64,000 nucleotides of DNA, taken from positions 115,478-179,477 of the forward strand of contig DFVG01000047.1 of the NCBI GenBank assembly GCA_002379985.1, in the 5' to 3' direction. The notes below the pieces were generated by a model that did not search any database, was not told the DNA's origin, and saw only the letters and a program-made list of their open reading frames with translations. This document shows, in pieces, positions 34,678 to 43,014 of the stretch. Source of the stretch: Flavobacteriaceae bacterium UBA4166 (lineage in GTDB: Bacteria; Bacteroidota; Bacteroidia; Flavobacteriales; Flavobacteriaceae). The position numbers and the translations under genes are program-made. Within the stretch, counting starts at the first letter, position 1, and every line of letters starts with the position of its first letter.

Positions 34678-37600
34678 ATGGCAAAAAAGAAAAAGAATAC
34701 CGAGAAAGAATTTAAACTCTCCTCTTGGGCGATCAATAACAAGACCACCATTTATGTGATGATGATCTTGATACTGTTCTCAGGAATCTCAGCCTATTTC
34801 AGTATGCCCAGAGAGAGCTTTCCAGAAGTTCACGAAACAAAAATTTATATCAGTTCCTTATTCCCAGGAAATACTGCGGAAGACATTGAAAAACTCATTA
34901 CCAATCCGCTGGAAGACAAACTTAAAACGGTAAGTAATGTCATAGAGATCACCTCTACTTCGCAAGAAGACTATTCTATGATCATTGTCGAATTTGATGA
35001 GGATATTTCGGTAGAACTCGCCAAACAAAAGGTGAAGGATGAAGTAGATTCAGAGACTTCTGGAGAAGATTGGCCCACCTTTAATGGCGCGAAAGTAGAG
35101 CCTAATATTTTCGAGTTAAGTCTTTCGGAAGAAATGCCTATCCTCAACATTAATATCTCGGGAAATTATCCTGTGTTAAAGTTGAAGGAATATGCCGAAT
35201 ATTTACAGGATGAAATCGAAGATCTGCCGCAGATCAAGAAAGCAGACATTCGTGGAGTGCAGGAAAAAGAAGTAGAAGTTGCGGTAGACATCTATAAGAT
35301 GATGGCGAGTAACGTCAGTTTTCAAGACATCAGTAGTGCTATCGCAAACGGAAACATGACCATGTCTGCAGGTAATTTTATTGCCAGCGGGCAACGCCGA
35401 ACCATTCGAATTCTGGGAGAGATTGATGAACCGGAAGAACTCAACAATTTTGTGGTTAAGAGTGAGAACGGCAACATTGTATATCTGCAAGATATCGCGG
35501 ATGTGAGCTTTACGGAAAAAGATCGTACTACGTACGCCCGTGAATCAGGAGAACGCGTCGTGATGCTCGATGTGAAAAAACGATCGGGAAAAAATATGGT
35601 GGCTGCCGCGGAAGAGATCGAACTCATCGTGGAAGAAGCAAAAACGAATGTGTTCCCATCAGATCTTTCCGTATCCATTACCAACGATCAATCTTCGAAG
35701 ACCATCGGACAGGTAGACGATCTGGTAAATAATATCATCTTTGGGATCATTCTCGTAGTAACCGTATTGATGTTCTTCCTTGGGTTTAAGAACGCACTAT
35801 TCGTTGGGTTCGCAATCCCTATGTCGATGCTCATGTCGCTCATGATCTTAAATCAACTGGGCTACACCATGAACACGATGATTTTATTCGGACTCATCAT
35901 GGGGCTTGGGATGCTTGTGGACAACGGGATTGTAGTGGTTGAAAATGTGTACCGTCTCATGGATGAAGAAGGCATGTCTCGCGTGGAAGCTGCCAAGCGC
36001 GGTATCGGAGAAATTGCTTTCCCTATTATTATTTCTACAGCCACAACGGTAGCTGCCTTTATTCCGCTAGGCTTATGGCCGGGACTCATGGGACAGTTTA
36101 TGAAGTATTTCCCCATTACGCTATCGGTAGTTCTCGGTTCTTCCCTCTTTGTCGCCATCTTCTTTAACTCGGTTTTGGTGTCGCAATTCATGAAAGTCGA
36201 GGATAAGAATATGCCGAAGAAACAACTCATAAAAATATCGTCGATCGTTGGAGGAATCGGACTCCTTGTACTCATCTTCGGTGGAGAATATCGAGCCCTA
36301 GGATCTCTTATGGTCTTTACCGCCATTATGTTATGGGTATATCGTTTGTTGCTTCGCGGAATGGCAAATCGTTTTCAGAATAGATCTCTTGTCAAACTAG
36401 AGAATTGGTACGAACGACGCCTTACAGGGTCATTCAAAAAGAAACGCCCTTATTGGATCGTGGGTGCTACGTTTGTGTTGTTGATAGGCGCGTTTATGGC
36501 TTTTGGTGCTTCCGTAGCAAGTCAGCGTACGAAGATTGAATTCTTCCCAGACAACAAGCCGAACCAGATCATTGTCTATATCGAATATCCGCAAGGAACC
36601 GATATTGAAAAGACCAATCGTATCACGAAAGAGATCGAAGAAAAGGTGTACGATGTGATCAATAGTGAAATGTACATCGAGGACGGGCGCAATTTTATGG
36701 TAGAAAGTGCTGTTAGTCAGGTAGGAGAAGGTGCTGGAAACCCACAAACCGATGGAGGCTCTGCTGCCGAAATGCCCCATAAAGGAAAGATCACCGCTTC
36801 CATGCGCGAGTACAAATTTCGAAATGGAAAGGATAGTGAACTGCTTCGGCAAAAAGTGCAGGAAGCTTTAGTAGGCATCTACCCCGGAGTATTGATTTCC
36901 GTAGAAAAAGATGCCAATGGACCTCCAGCCGGATCGCCCATCAACATCGAATTAGAAGGAGAAGATTACAATGAGCTTATTGCTACCGCCGAACGGATGC
37001 GCGAGTACATCAACAGTAAGAATATTGCTGCTATTGATGAATTAAAGATCGATGTAAACAAAGACAAACCTGCCATGCAGGTGGTGGTAGATCGTGAAAA
37101 AGCGGGAGAACTGGGCGTGAGTGCCGGACAGGTTGGCCAACAACTCCGTAATGCGATCTTCGGAACCAAAGCCGGAGTGTATAAAGAAGACGGAGAAGAT
37201 TATGATATCTATGTGCGTTTTGATGAAGAAAGTCGCTACAACACCAGTGCGCTTTTCAATCAAACGATGACATTCCGCACCAACACCGGTCAATTGCGAA
37301 ATATCCCTGTTTCTGCGGTAGCGACCAAAAGAAACAACTCAGGATTCAGTGCCATCAAACACAGAGATACCCGACGTGTGGTGACGGTCTATTCGGCCTT
37401 AGCGCCCGGCTATACAGACGCGGGAGCCGTGGTGAGTAGAATTCAGGATGAAATGCGGTATTTCGAGAACCTTCCTGAAGACATCAAAATTGACTATACC
37501 GGTCAAATTGAGGAACAGAACAAACAAATGCAATTCTTGATGGGAGCGTTTTTTAGTGGTCTCGGACTCATATTCTTGATTCTTATCTTCCAATTCAACT

Positions 37601-38193
37601 CGATTTCAAAACCTACGATCATTATGTTGGCGATCTTTTTGAGTTTGATTGGCGTATTCGGAGGAATCGTTATCTCCGGAGCACCTTTTGTGATCATGAT
37701 GACCATGATGGGAATTATTTCCTTAGCGGGAATTGTGGTGAATAATGGTGTCGTATTATTAGACTACGCGCAATTATTGATCGATCGGAAGAAAAATCAA
37801 TTAGACCTAGATGAGGATGAATTCTTGTCGAAAGAAGACCTGCTTACCAGCATCATTCGCGCCGGGAAAGCACGTTTGCGTCCGGTATTGCTTACGGCCA
37901 TCACGACCATACTCGGATTGATTCCGTTGGTCATTGGGTTAAACATCAATTTTTACACGCTCTTTAGTGAGTTCGATCCCAATATTTACTTTGGAGGTGA
38001 TAACGTGATCTTCTGGGGGCCACTAGCGTGGACCGTGATATACGGACTCTTAATCGCAACGTTCTTAACCTTGATTGTAGTTCCCGTTTTGTTCTACATC
38101 GCAATAAGAATGAAGATGTGGTGGCGCGCCAAGCGAAACCCTTCCGAAGAACTAACCGTGTACGAAGAAGCACAGTTGGAAGCTGCTGAATAA
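34678..38193 (+). CDS. RND efflux permease (AcrB-like, HAE1 type)
   Basis: Inner-membrane proton-driven pump of 1171 residues, about 120 longer than AcrB; a hydrophobic insertion after TM6 (around residues 515-545) accounts for part of it. Twelve TMs and two large periplasmic domains are evident. The TM4 pair that is Asp-Asp in AcrB reads Asp415-Asn416 here (GMLVDNGIVVVENV). The AcrB TM10 lysine is replaced by Asn1022 (GIVVNNGVVLLDY). The proton relay must therefore differ from AcrB's, although Asn at the TM10 position occurs in other RND pumps. It ends the tetR operon and is followed by a strong terminator. Substrates are unknown. Confidence 0.93.
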   Translation: MAKKKKNTEKEFKLSSWAINNKTTIYVMMILILFSGISAYFSMPRESFPEVHETKIYISSLFPGNTAEDIEKLITNPLEDKLKTVSNVIEITSTSQEDYSMIIVEFDEDISVELAKQKVKDEVDSETSGEDWPTFNGAKVEPNIFELSLSEEMPILNINISGNYPVLKLKEYAEYLQDEIEDLPQIKKADIRGVQEKEVEVAVDIYKMMASNVSFQDISSAIANGNMTMSAGNFIASGQRRTIRILGEIDEPEELNNFVVKSENGNIVYLQDIADVSFTEKDRTTYARESGERVVMLDVKKRSGKNMVAAAEEIELIVEEAKTNVFPSDLSVSITNDQSSKTIGQVDDLVNNIIFGIILVVTVLMFFLGFKNALFVGFAIPMSMLMSLMILNQLGYTMNTMILFGLIMGLGMLVDNGIVVVENVYRLMDEEGMSRVEAAKRGIGEIAFPIIISTATTVAAFIPLGLWPGLMGQFMKYFPITLSVVLGSSLFVAIFFNSVLVSQFMKVEDKNMPKKQLIKISSIVGGIGLLVLIFGGEYRALGSLMVFTAIMLWVYRLLLRGMANRFQNRSLVKLENWYERRLTGSFKKKRPYWIVGATFVLLIGAFMAFGASVASQRTKIEFFPDNKPNQIIVYIEYPQGTDIEKTNRITKEIEEKVYDVINSEMYIEDGRNFMVESAVSQVGEGAGNPQTDGGSAAEMPHKGKITASMREYKFRNGKDSELLRQKVQEALVGIYPGVLISVEKDANGPPAGSPINIELEGEDYNELIATAERMREYINSKNIAAIDELKIDVNKDKPAMQVVVDREKAGELGVSAGQVGQQLRNAIFGTKAGVYKEDGEDYDIYVRFDEESRYNTSALFNQTMTFRTNTGQLRNIPVSAVATKRNNSGFSAIKHRDTRRVVTVYSALAPGYTDAGAVVSRIQDEMRYFENLPEDIKIDYTGQIEEQNKQMQFLMGAFFSGLGLIFLILIFQFNSISKPTIIMLAIFLSLIGVFGGIVISGAPFVIMMTMMGIISLAGIVVNNGVVLLDYAQLLIDRKKNQLDLDEDEFLSKEDLLTSIIRAGKARLRPVLLTAITTILGLIPLVIGLNINFYTLFSEFDPNIYFGGDNVIFWGPLAWTVIYGLLIATFLTLIVVPVLFYIAIRMKMWWRAKRNPSEELTVYEEAQLEAAE

Positions 38194-38216
38194 TATACGT
38201 CTAACATAATAGTTTT

Positions 38217-38248
38217 AAAAAACCCTTTCTTTTTTGAAAGGGTTTTTT
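38217..38248 (+). terminator. Terminator of the efflux operon
   Basis: CCCTTTC (38223-38229) pairs with GAAAGGG (38236-38242), with an A-run before and a T-run after; AAAAAA/TTTTTT extends the stem. Confidence 0.85.
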
Positions 38249-38283
38249 GTTTCGGAAAATACTGCGAGTCTGCAGCTAATTCT

Positions 38284-38291
38284 TAAATTTG
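38284..38291 (+). promoter_or_regulatory. -7 element of aspS
   Basis: TAAATTTG, a perfect TAnnTTTG, 18 bases before the aspS ATG at 38310. The in-frame TTG at 38289-38291 is the end of this element and not a start codon. Confidence 0.65.
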
Positions 38292-38309
38292 CACACTAAT
38301 TTTTACGCA

Positions 38310-40064
38310 ATGTACAGAACGCACAATAACGGTCAGCTTCGCTCTAAAGACATAGGAACCACGGTGACTCTTTCGGGTTGGGTTCAAAAAATTCGAGATA
38401 AAGGGTTTATGGTGTGGGTCGATCTTCGAGATCGCTACGGAATTACCCAATTGATCTTCGACGAAGAACGCACTCCCAAAGAGATGATGGAAACCGCTTC
38501 CAAGCTGGGACGGGAATTTGTGATCCAAGTAAGTGGCGAAGTGATCGAGAGGGAAAGTAAAAACCCCAATATGCCTACCGGTGATGTAGAGATCTTAGTA
38601 CGCGAAATCACAGTGTTAAATACATCATTGACACCTCCATTTACGATTGAAGACGATACAGACGGCGGTGAAGATTTGCGTATGAAATACCGTTATTTAG
38701 ACATTCGACGAAGTCCTGTACGTTCTAATTTGGTCTTTCGTCACAAGGTCACCATGGCCGTGCGCAATTATCTTTCTGGAAAAGATTTTGTGGAAGTGGA
38801 GACTCCTTATCTTATCAAATCCACCCCCGAAGGAGCACGCGATTTCGTAGTGCCTTCACGAATGAATGAAGGGCAATTTTACGCACTTCCGCAGTCACCA
38901 CAAACATTCAAACAGCTATTGATGGTCGGTGGAATGGACAAGTATTTTCAAATCGTAAAATGTTTTAGAGATGAAGACCTGCGTGCCGATCGACAGCCGG
39001 AATTTACCCAGATAGACTGTGAAATGGCCTTTGTGGAACAAGAAGATGTGTTGCAAACGTTTGAAGGACTTACCAAGCACTTATTGAAAGACATTAATGG
39101 TGTGGAGATAGAATCCTTCCCACGAATAACCTACGATGAAGCCATGCGTCGTTATGGAAATGACAAGCCGGATATTCGCTTCGGAATGGAATTTGGTGAA
39201 TTGAACGAAGTTGCGCAACACAAAGATTTCAATGTCTTTAATACTGCGGAACTGGTGGTAGGTATCGCTGTTCCCGGCGGAAACGAATACAGCCGAAAAG
39301 AGATCGACAAACTGATCGATTGGGTAAAGCGTCCACAAGTCGGCGCCCTTGGAATGGTCTATGTGCGATGCAATGATGACGGAAGTTTTAAATCTTCGGT
39401 AGATAAATTCTACGATCAGGAAGATCTTGCCGCTTGGGCAAAAGCCACCGGGGCAAAAGCAGGTGACCTTATTTGTGTCCTTTCCGGCGAAGCCAACAAA
39501 ACACGTGCACAACTAAGTGCCCTCCGTATGGAATTGGCCGAACGACTCGGTTTGCGAAAGTCGGATGAATTCGCACCTCTTTGGGTCGTTGATTTCCCAT
39601 TGTTAGAATGGGATGAAGAAACCGAACGCTACCATGCCATGCACCACCCGTTTACTTCACCAAAACCGGGACAAATGGAACTGCTTAAAACCGATCCGGG
39701 AGCCGTGAAGGCAAATGCTTACGATCTGGTCCTTAACGGAAATGAAATTGGCGGGGGTTCTATCCGTATTCACGATAAAGAAATACAGTCGAAAATGTTT
39801 GACTATTTAGGGTTTACACCGGAAGAAGCCAAAGCACAATTTGGCTTTTTAATGGATGCCTTCCAGTACGGAGCACCTCCGCATGGTGGTATCGCTTTTG
39901 GTCTCGACCGACTCGTGGCTATTTTGGGCGGACAAGAAACCATCCGCGATTTTATTGCCTTCCCGAAAAACAATGCTGGTCGTGATGTCATGATCGATGC
40001 TCCCGCGCCCATAGACAATGAACAATTAGACGAGCTGCATTTGCAACTCAACTTAAAATCGTAA
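38310..40064 (+). CDS. aspS: Aspartyl-tRNA synthetase
   Basis: Class II synthetase of 584 residues, the bacterial-type length with the extra GAD domain. N-terminal OB-fold: GWVQKIRDKGFMVWVDLRDR. Motif 2: KCFRDEDLRADRQPEFTQID. The GAD insertion covers about residues 290-410. Motif 3: GGIAFGLDRLVAILGG with QETIRDFIAFPKN. Because asnS is also present, this enzyme can be discriminating for tRNA-Asp. The ATG at 38310 starts MYRTHNNGQLRS, a typical N-terminus for the family. Confidence 0.97.
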   Translation: MYRTHNNGQLRSKDIGTTVTLSGWVQKIRDKGFMVWVDLRDRYGITQLIFDEERTPKEMMETASKLGREFVIQVSGEVIERESKNPNMPTGDVEILVREITVLNTSLTPPFTIEDDTDGGEDLRMKYRYLDIRRSPVRSNLVFRHKVTMAVRNYLSGKDFVEVETPYLIKSTPEGARDFVVPSRMNEGQFYALPQSPQTFKQLLMVGGMDKYFQIVKCFRDEDLRADRQPEFTQIDCEMAFVEQEDVLQTFEGLTKHLLKDINGVEIESFPRITYDEAMRRYGNDKPDIRFGMEFGELNEVAQHKDFNVFNTAELVVGIAVPGGNEYSRKEIDKLIDWVKRPQVGALGMVYVRCNDDGSFKSSVDKFYDQEDLAAWAKATGAKAGDLICVLSGEANKTRAQLSALRMELAERLGLRKSDEFAPLWVVDFPLLEWDEETERYHAMHHPFTSPKPGQMELLKTDPGAVKANAYDLVLNGNEIGGGSIRIHDKEIQSKMFDYLGFTPEEAKAQFGFLMDAFQYGAPPHGGIAFGLDRLVAILGGQETIRDFIAFPKNNAGRDVMIDAPAPIDNEQLDELHLQLNLKS

Positions 40065-40068
40065 CTTT

Positions 40069-40095
40069 AAAATCCTGCATTTCGCAGGATTTTTT
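40069..40095 (+). terminator. Terminator of aspS
   Basis: AAAATCCTGC (40069-40078) pairs with GCAGGATTTT (40084-40093) around ATTTC and runs into Ts, ten bases before the next ATG. Confidence 0.8.
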
Positions 40096-40104
40096 CTTGG
40101 AAAG

Positions 40105-41898
40105 ATGAAACGACGTTCGGTGCTAAAACGATTTCTTATCTGGCGTTTGCGCCATATTCCGCAGCGGCAGTTTGTTTTTTTATTGAGCATCGTCGTTGGC
40201 TTTCTCTCCGGCGTAGGCGCCGTCTTGATCAAGAACGGAACGCATTTCATTCAACTTTTACTGGAAGGTGAATTAATAGACACCTACCAAACAGCTTTCT
40301 ATTTTATTTTTCCGCTCATCGGACTTATACTAACCTATCTCGCCGTAACCTATATCATTCGAACCCCATTAACACAAGGTATTCCGGCAACACTGTTTGC
40401 GATCTCCAAACGAAAAGGAATCATGAAGCGATTTCAAATGTTTGGAAGTCTCATTACCGCTCCGCTTACCGTTGGATTTGGAGGCTCGGTAGGGTTGGAA
40501 GGCCCCACGGTCGCAACCGGCGCAGCGATGAGTTCTAATGTATCGCGACTGTTTCATATGGACCAACCTACGCGCACCTTATTGATTGGCTGCGCGGCGG
40601 CCGGTGCTATGTCCTCTATCTTTAAAGCACCCGTTGCTGCGATCATTTTTGCGGTGGAAGTATTTGCACTGGACCTAACATTAACTTCGTTGGTCCCATT
40701 ACTATTGGCTTCCGTTTCGGCGATTATCACGTCTTATTTTTTCTTCGGAAATGATGTGTTGTTGCCGTTCCGCATCGAAGAGAGTTTTCAATTACGTGGC
40801 CTACCCTATTACATCGCGCTTAGCGTGGTGGCCGCCTTTGTCTCAATCTATTTTACCGAAGCCTACGCGCGAATACAACGTTTTTTCGAACGGATTGGCT
40901 CTCCTCTGAAGCGCTTACTGATTGGAGGCTTAGGCATCGGCGTATTGGTATATTTCATTCCCCCGCTCTACGGGGAAGGTTTTGATGTGATCAACAGTTT
41001 GGTACAGGGCAATCCTGAACGTGCCTTAGAAAACAACTTCTTTCATTTAGACCTCAGCAGCGTATGGATTGTCATCGGACTACTAGCCGGACTTGTACTA
41101 TTTAAGGTTATTGCAGCCGGATTGACCTTTGGTGCAGGAGGTGTTGGGGGTATTTTCTCTCCTACGCTATTTATGGGAAGTATTATGGGGTATTGTTTCG
41201 CCCGTACCATCAATGCACTACCCTTCTTGTCGCACCGCATTTCTGAAAGTAATTTCACATTAGTAGGCATGACAGGACTGATGGCAGGGGTACTTCATGC
41301 ACCACTTACGGCGATTTTCCTCATCGCTGAAGTGACCGGAGGCTACGACCTATTTATTCCTTTGATGCTTACCGCAGCCATATCCTTCAGCATCACCAAA
41401 CATTTTGTACCACATTCTGTCTATTCTATGGAATTGGGTAAAAAAGGAGAACTCATAACTCATAATAAGGACCATGCCGTACTCACCTTTATGGACCTAA
41501 GTCGTGTGATAGAGACCAATTTTGTGGTAGTACATTCAGACATGTTGCTAAAAGATATTGTTTCCGAAGCGATTGTTAAGTCAAATCGAAATATTTTTCC
41601 AGTGGTAGATCGAGAATCCAAAGCATTGGAAGGTATCATTTTAATGGATGACTTGCGCCCTATCATGTTTGAACAGAAGTTGTATGAAGAAATAAGTGCT
41701 TCGGAACTCATGCAACATCCTCCTGAAATTATTATCTTGGGAGAAGACCGAATGACCGATGTAATGCAAAAGTTTCAGAATACAGGAGCTTGGAACCTAC
41801 CGGTAGTATCAGAAAATAAATACTATGGCTTTGTTTCTAAGTCGAAATTACTCACGGCCTATCGCCGAAAATTAATTGCTTTTTCAGGAAGAACATGA
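40105..41898 (+). CDS. CLC family chloride channel/antiporter with CBS domains
   Basis: Membrane protein of 597 residues. The CLC core (about residues 20-435) has the selectivity motifs GSVGLEGP (with the gating Glu), GAGGVGGIFSPTLFMGS and a conserved tyrosine region near FVPHSVYSM. The internal proton-transfer Glu is retained in APVAAIIFAVEV, so Cl-/H+ exchange is more likely than a passive channel. Two cytoplasmic CBS domains follow (about residues 455-590), which often bind adenine nucleotides. It overlaps the next small gene by four bases (ATGA). It starts ten bases after the aspS terminator, so its promoter is unclear. Confidence 0.92.
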   Translation: MKRRSVLKRFLIWRLRHIPQRQFVFLLSIVVGFLSGVGAVLIKNGTHFIQLLLEGELIDTYQTAFYFIFPLIGLILTYLAVTYIIRTPLTQGIPATLFAISKRKGIMKRFQMFGSLITAPLTVGFGGSVGLEGPTVATGAAMSSNVSRLFHMDQPTRTLLIGCAAAGAMSSIFKAPVAAIIFAVEVFALDLTLTSLVPLLLASVSAIITSYFFFGNDVLLPFRIEESFQLRGLPYYIALSVVAAFVSIYFTEAYARIQRFFERIGSPLKRLLIGGLGIGVLVYFIPPLYGEGFDVINSLVQGNPERALENNFFHLDLSSVWIVIGLLAGLVLFKVIAAGLTFGAGGVGGIFSPTLFMGSIMGYCFARTINALPFLSHRISESNFTLVGMTGLMAGVLHAPLTAIFLIAEVTGGYDLFIPLMLTAAISFSITKHFVPHSVYSMELGKKGELITHNKDHAVLTFMDLSRVIETNFVVVHSDMLLKDIVSEAIVKSNRNIFPVVDRESKALEGIILMDDLRPIMFEQKLYEEISASELMQHPPEIIILGEDRMTDVMQKFQNTGAWNLPVVSENKYYGFVSKSKLLTAYRRKLIAFSGRT

Positions 41899-42140
41899 GA
41901 ATTGTCTTAATTGTATTGATCGTTTTAATCGCGGGAGGAACTTGTTTCGGGTTCTATATTCGTCCTGAAGACTATCGATTGGGCGAGCTTTGTATCGGTA
42001 TTTCTATTGCCTCCCTGTTTTTTCTTTGGATGCCACTTTTTATCTTTCATCGGTGGCGGAAACGTAGCTTTAAGGACTATATGTTGACCAAAGAAAATAT
42101 CGATAAGATGCGCGATGAAGGACGAAAGAAAAATCTGTAA
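41895..42140 (+). CDS. Small two-TM membrane protein
   Basis: An 81-residue protein: two hydrophobic helices (about residues 2-20 and 31-52) and a basic, charged tail (HRWRKRSFKDYMLTKENIDK). The ATG overlaps the CLC antiporter stop as ATGA, so the two are translated together and it may be an accessory of that transporter. No family was recognised. Confidence 0.7.
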   Translation: MRIVLIVLIVLIAGGTCFGFYIRPEDYRLGELCIGISIASLFFLWMPLFIFHRWRKRSFKDYMLTKENIDKMRDEGRKKNL

Positions 42141-42198
42141 ATCAGGCAGTTTTTTCAAAATAGTTACGTTTTGGTAACCTACCGCTCAATATTTACCG

Positions 42199-42206
42199 TA
42201 CCTTTA
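42199..42206 (+). promoter_or_regulatory. Probable -7 element of the cold-shock gene
   Basis: TACCTTTA, one mismatch from TAnnTTTG, 31 bases before the ATG. The leader is almost pure A/T. Confidence 0.4.
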
Positions 42207-42237
42207 CGCCCTATTATTAATTATTATTTTTTTTACA

Positions 42238-42435
42238 ATGGAAGGAACAGTAAAGTTTTTTAACGAATCTAAAGGCTACGGCTTTATCACCAACGACGAA
42301 ACCGGAAAAGACATCTTTGTACACGTTACAGGATTAAACGGGGAAGCGCTTAACGAAGGTGACAGAGTTGAGTATGTAGAAGAAGAAGGACGAAAAGGAA
42401 TGGTAGCCGGGCAAGTGCGCGTAATCCACGATTAA
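42238..42435 (+). CDS. Cold-shock domain protein (CspA family)
   Basis: Single cold-shock domain of 65 residues that binds single-stranded RNA or DNA. RNP1 is KGYGFI (residues 12-17) and RNP2 is DIFVHV (25-30), both intact. The protein is more acidic than E. coli CspA. It stands alone with its own short A/T-rich leader and a terminator behind it. Members act as RNA chaperones; whether this one is cold-induced cannot be seen. Confidence 0.95.
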   Translation: MEGTVKFFNESKGYGFITNDETGKDIFVHVTGLNGEALNEGDRVEYVEEEGRKGMVAGQVRVIHD

Positions 42436-42462
42436 GACATATATATCTTACCAATCGATTAC

Positions 42463-42490
42463 AAACCCTCCCAATTTGGAGGGTTTTTTT
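42463..42490. terminator. Terminator between the cold-shock gene and tadA
   Basis: CCCTCC (42466-42471) pairs with GGAGGG (42478-42483), followed by seven Ts on the plus strand. It lies between converging genes. Confidence 0.75.
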
Positions 42491-42491
42491 A

Positions 42492-42941
42492 TTAATTAAG
42501 GTTTCGTTTTTCAATAAAGAACTGCGTGAGCAATCTACTGGCTTCTTCTTCCATGACCCCTCCCTCGAGCGTTGTTTTTGGATGCAAGTTGGTATTCATG
42601 GCAATGCACCCTCGTTGTTCATCTCTAGCGCCGTAGACAATTCTTGAAATCTGACTCCAAAATAAGGCGCCTGCACACATTTGGCAAGGTTCTATAGTGA
42701 CGTACAACGTACATCCTTGTAGATATTTCCCACCTAAATAATTGGCAGCTGCAGTAATGGCCTGCATTTCGGCATGAGCGGTAACGTCATTCAAGGTTTC
42801 GGTTAGATTATGCGCACGTGCTATGATCTGATTGTCAATGGCAATGACAGCACCAATGGGGATTTCTCCTTGATCATACGCAGTCGCTGCTTCCTGCAAC
42901 GCTCGTTTCATAAAATAGGTATCATCAAAAGGCTGAATCAT
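42492..42941 (-). CDS. tadA: tRNA-specific adenosine deaminase
   Basis: Converts A34 to inosine in tRNA-Arg(ACG). It has 149 residues. Zinc ligands and catalytic Glu are in VTAHAEMQAI and PCQMCAGALFW, the TadA-type spacing; the C-terminal half has the RIVYGARDEQRG segment found in TadA. A role on other cytosine/guanine substrates is possible but less likely. The start codon lies four bases after a near-perfect -7 element, so the mRNA is probably leaderless. dxs is divergent 73 bases away. Confidence 0.88.
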   Translation of the reverse strand: MIQPFDDTYFMKRALQEAATAYDQGEIPIGAVIAIDNQIIARAHNLTETLNDVTAHAEMQAITAAANYLGGKYLQGCTLYVTIEPCQMCAGALFWSQISRIVYGARDEQRGCIAMNTNLHPKTTLEGGVMEEEASRLLTQFFIEKRNLN

Positions 42942-42945
42942 GCCC

Positions 42946-43010
42946 TAAAGATACAGGGTTTTTTGTTGCGAGCGATGCATCGTTTTTCGCTTCTGAATAC
43001 GCTATCTTTG
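42946..43010. promoter_or_regulatory. Divergent promoters of tadA (minus) and dxs (plus), both leaderless-type
   Basis: Minus strand TATCTTTA (42946-42953) then four bases (GGGC) then the tadA ATG. Plus strand TATCTTTG (43003-43010) then four bases (CTAG) then the dxs GTG at 43015. A perfect palindrome CGATGCATCG (42973-42982) lies between the two. Confidence 0.65.
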
Positions 43011-43014
43011 CTAG

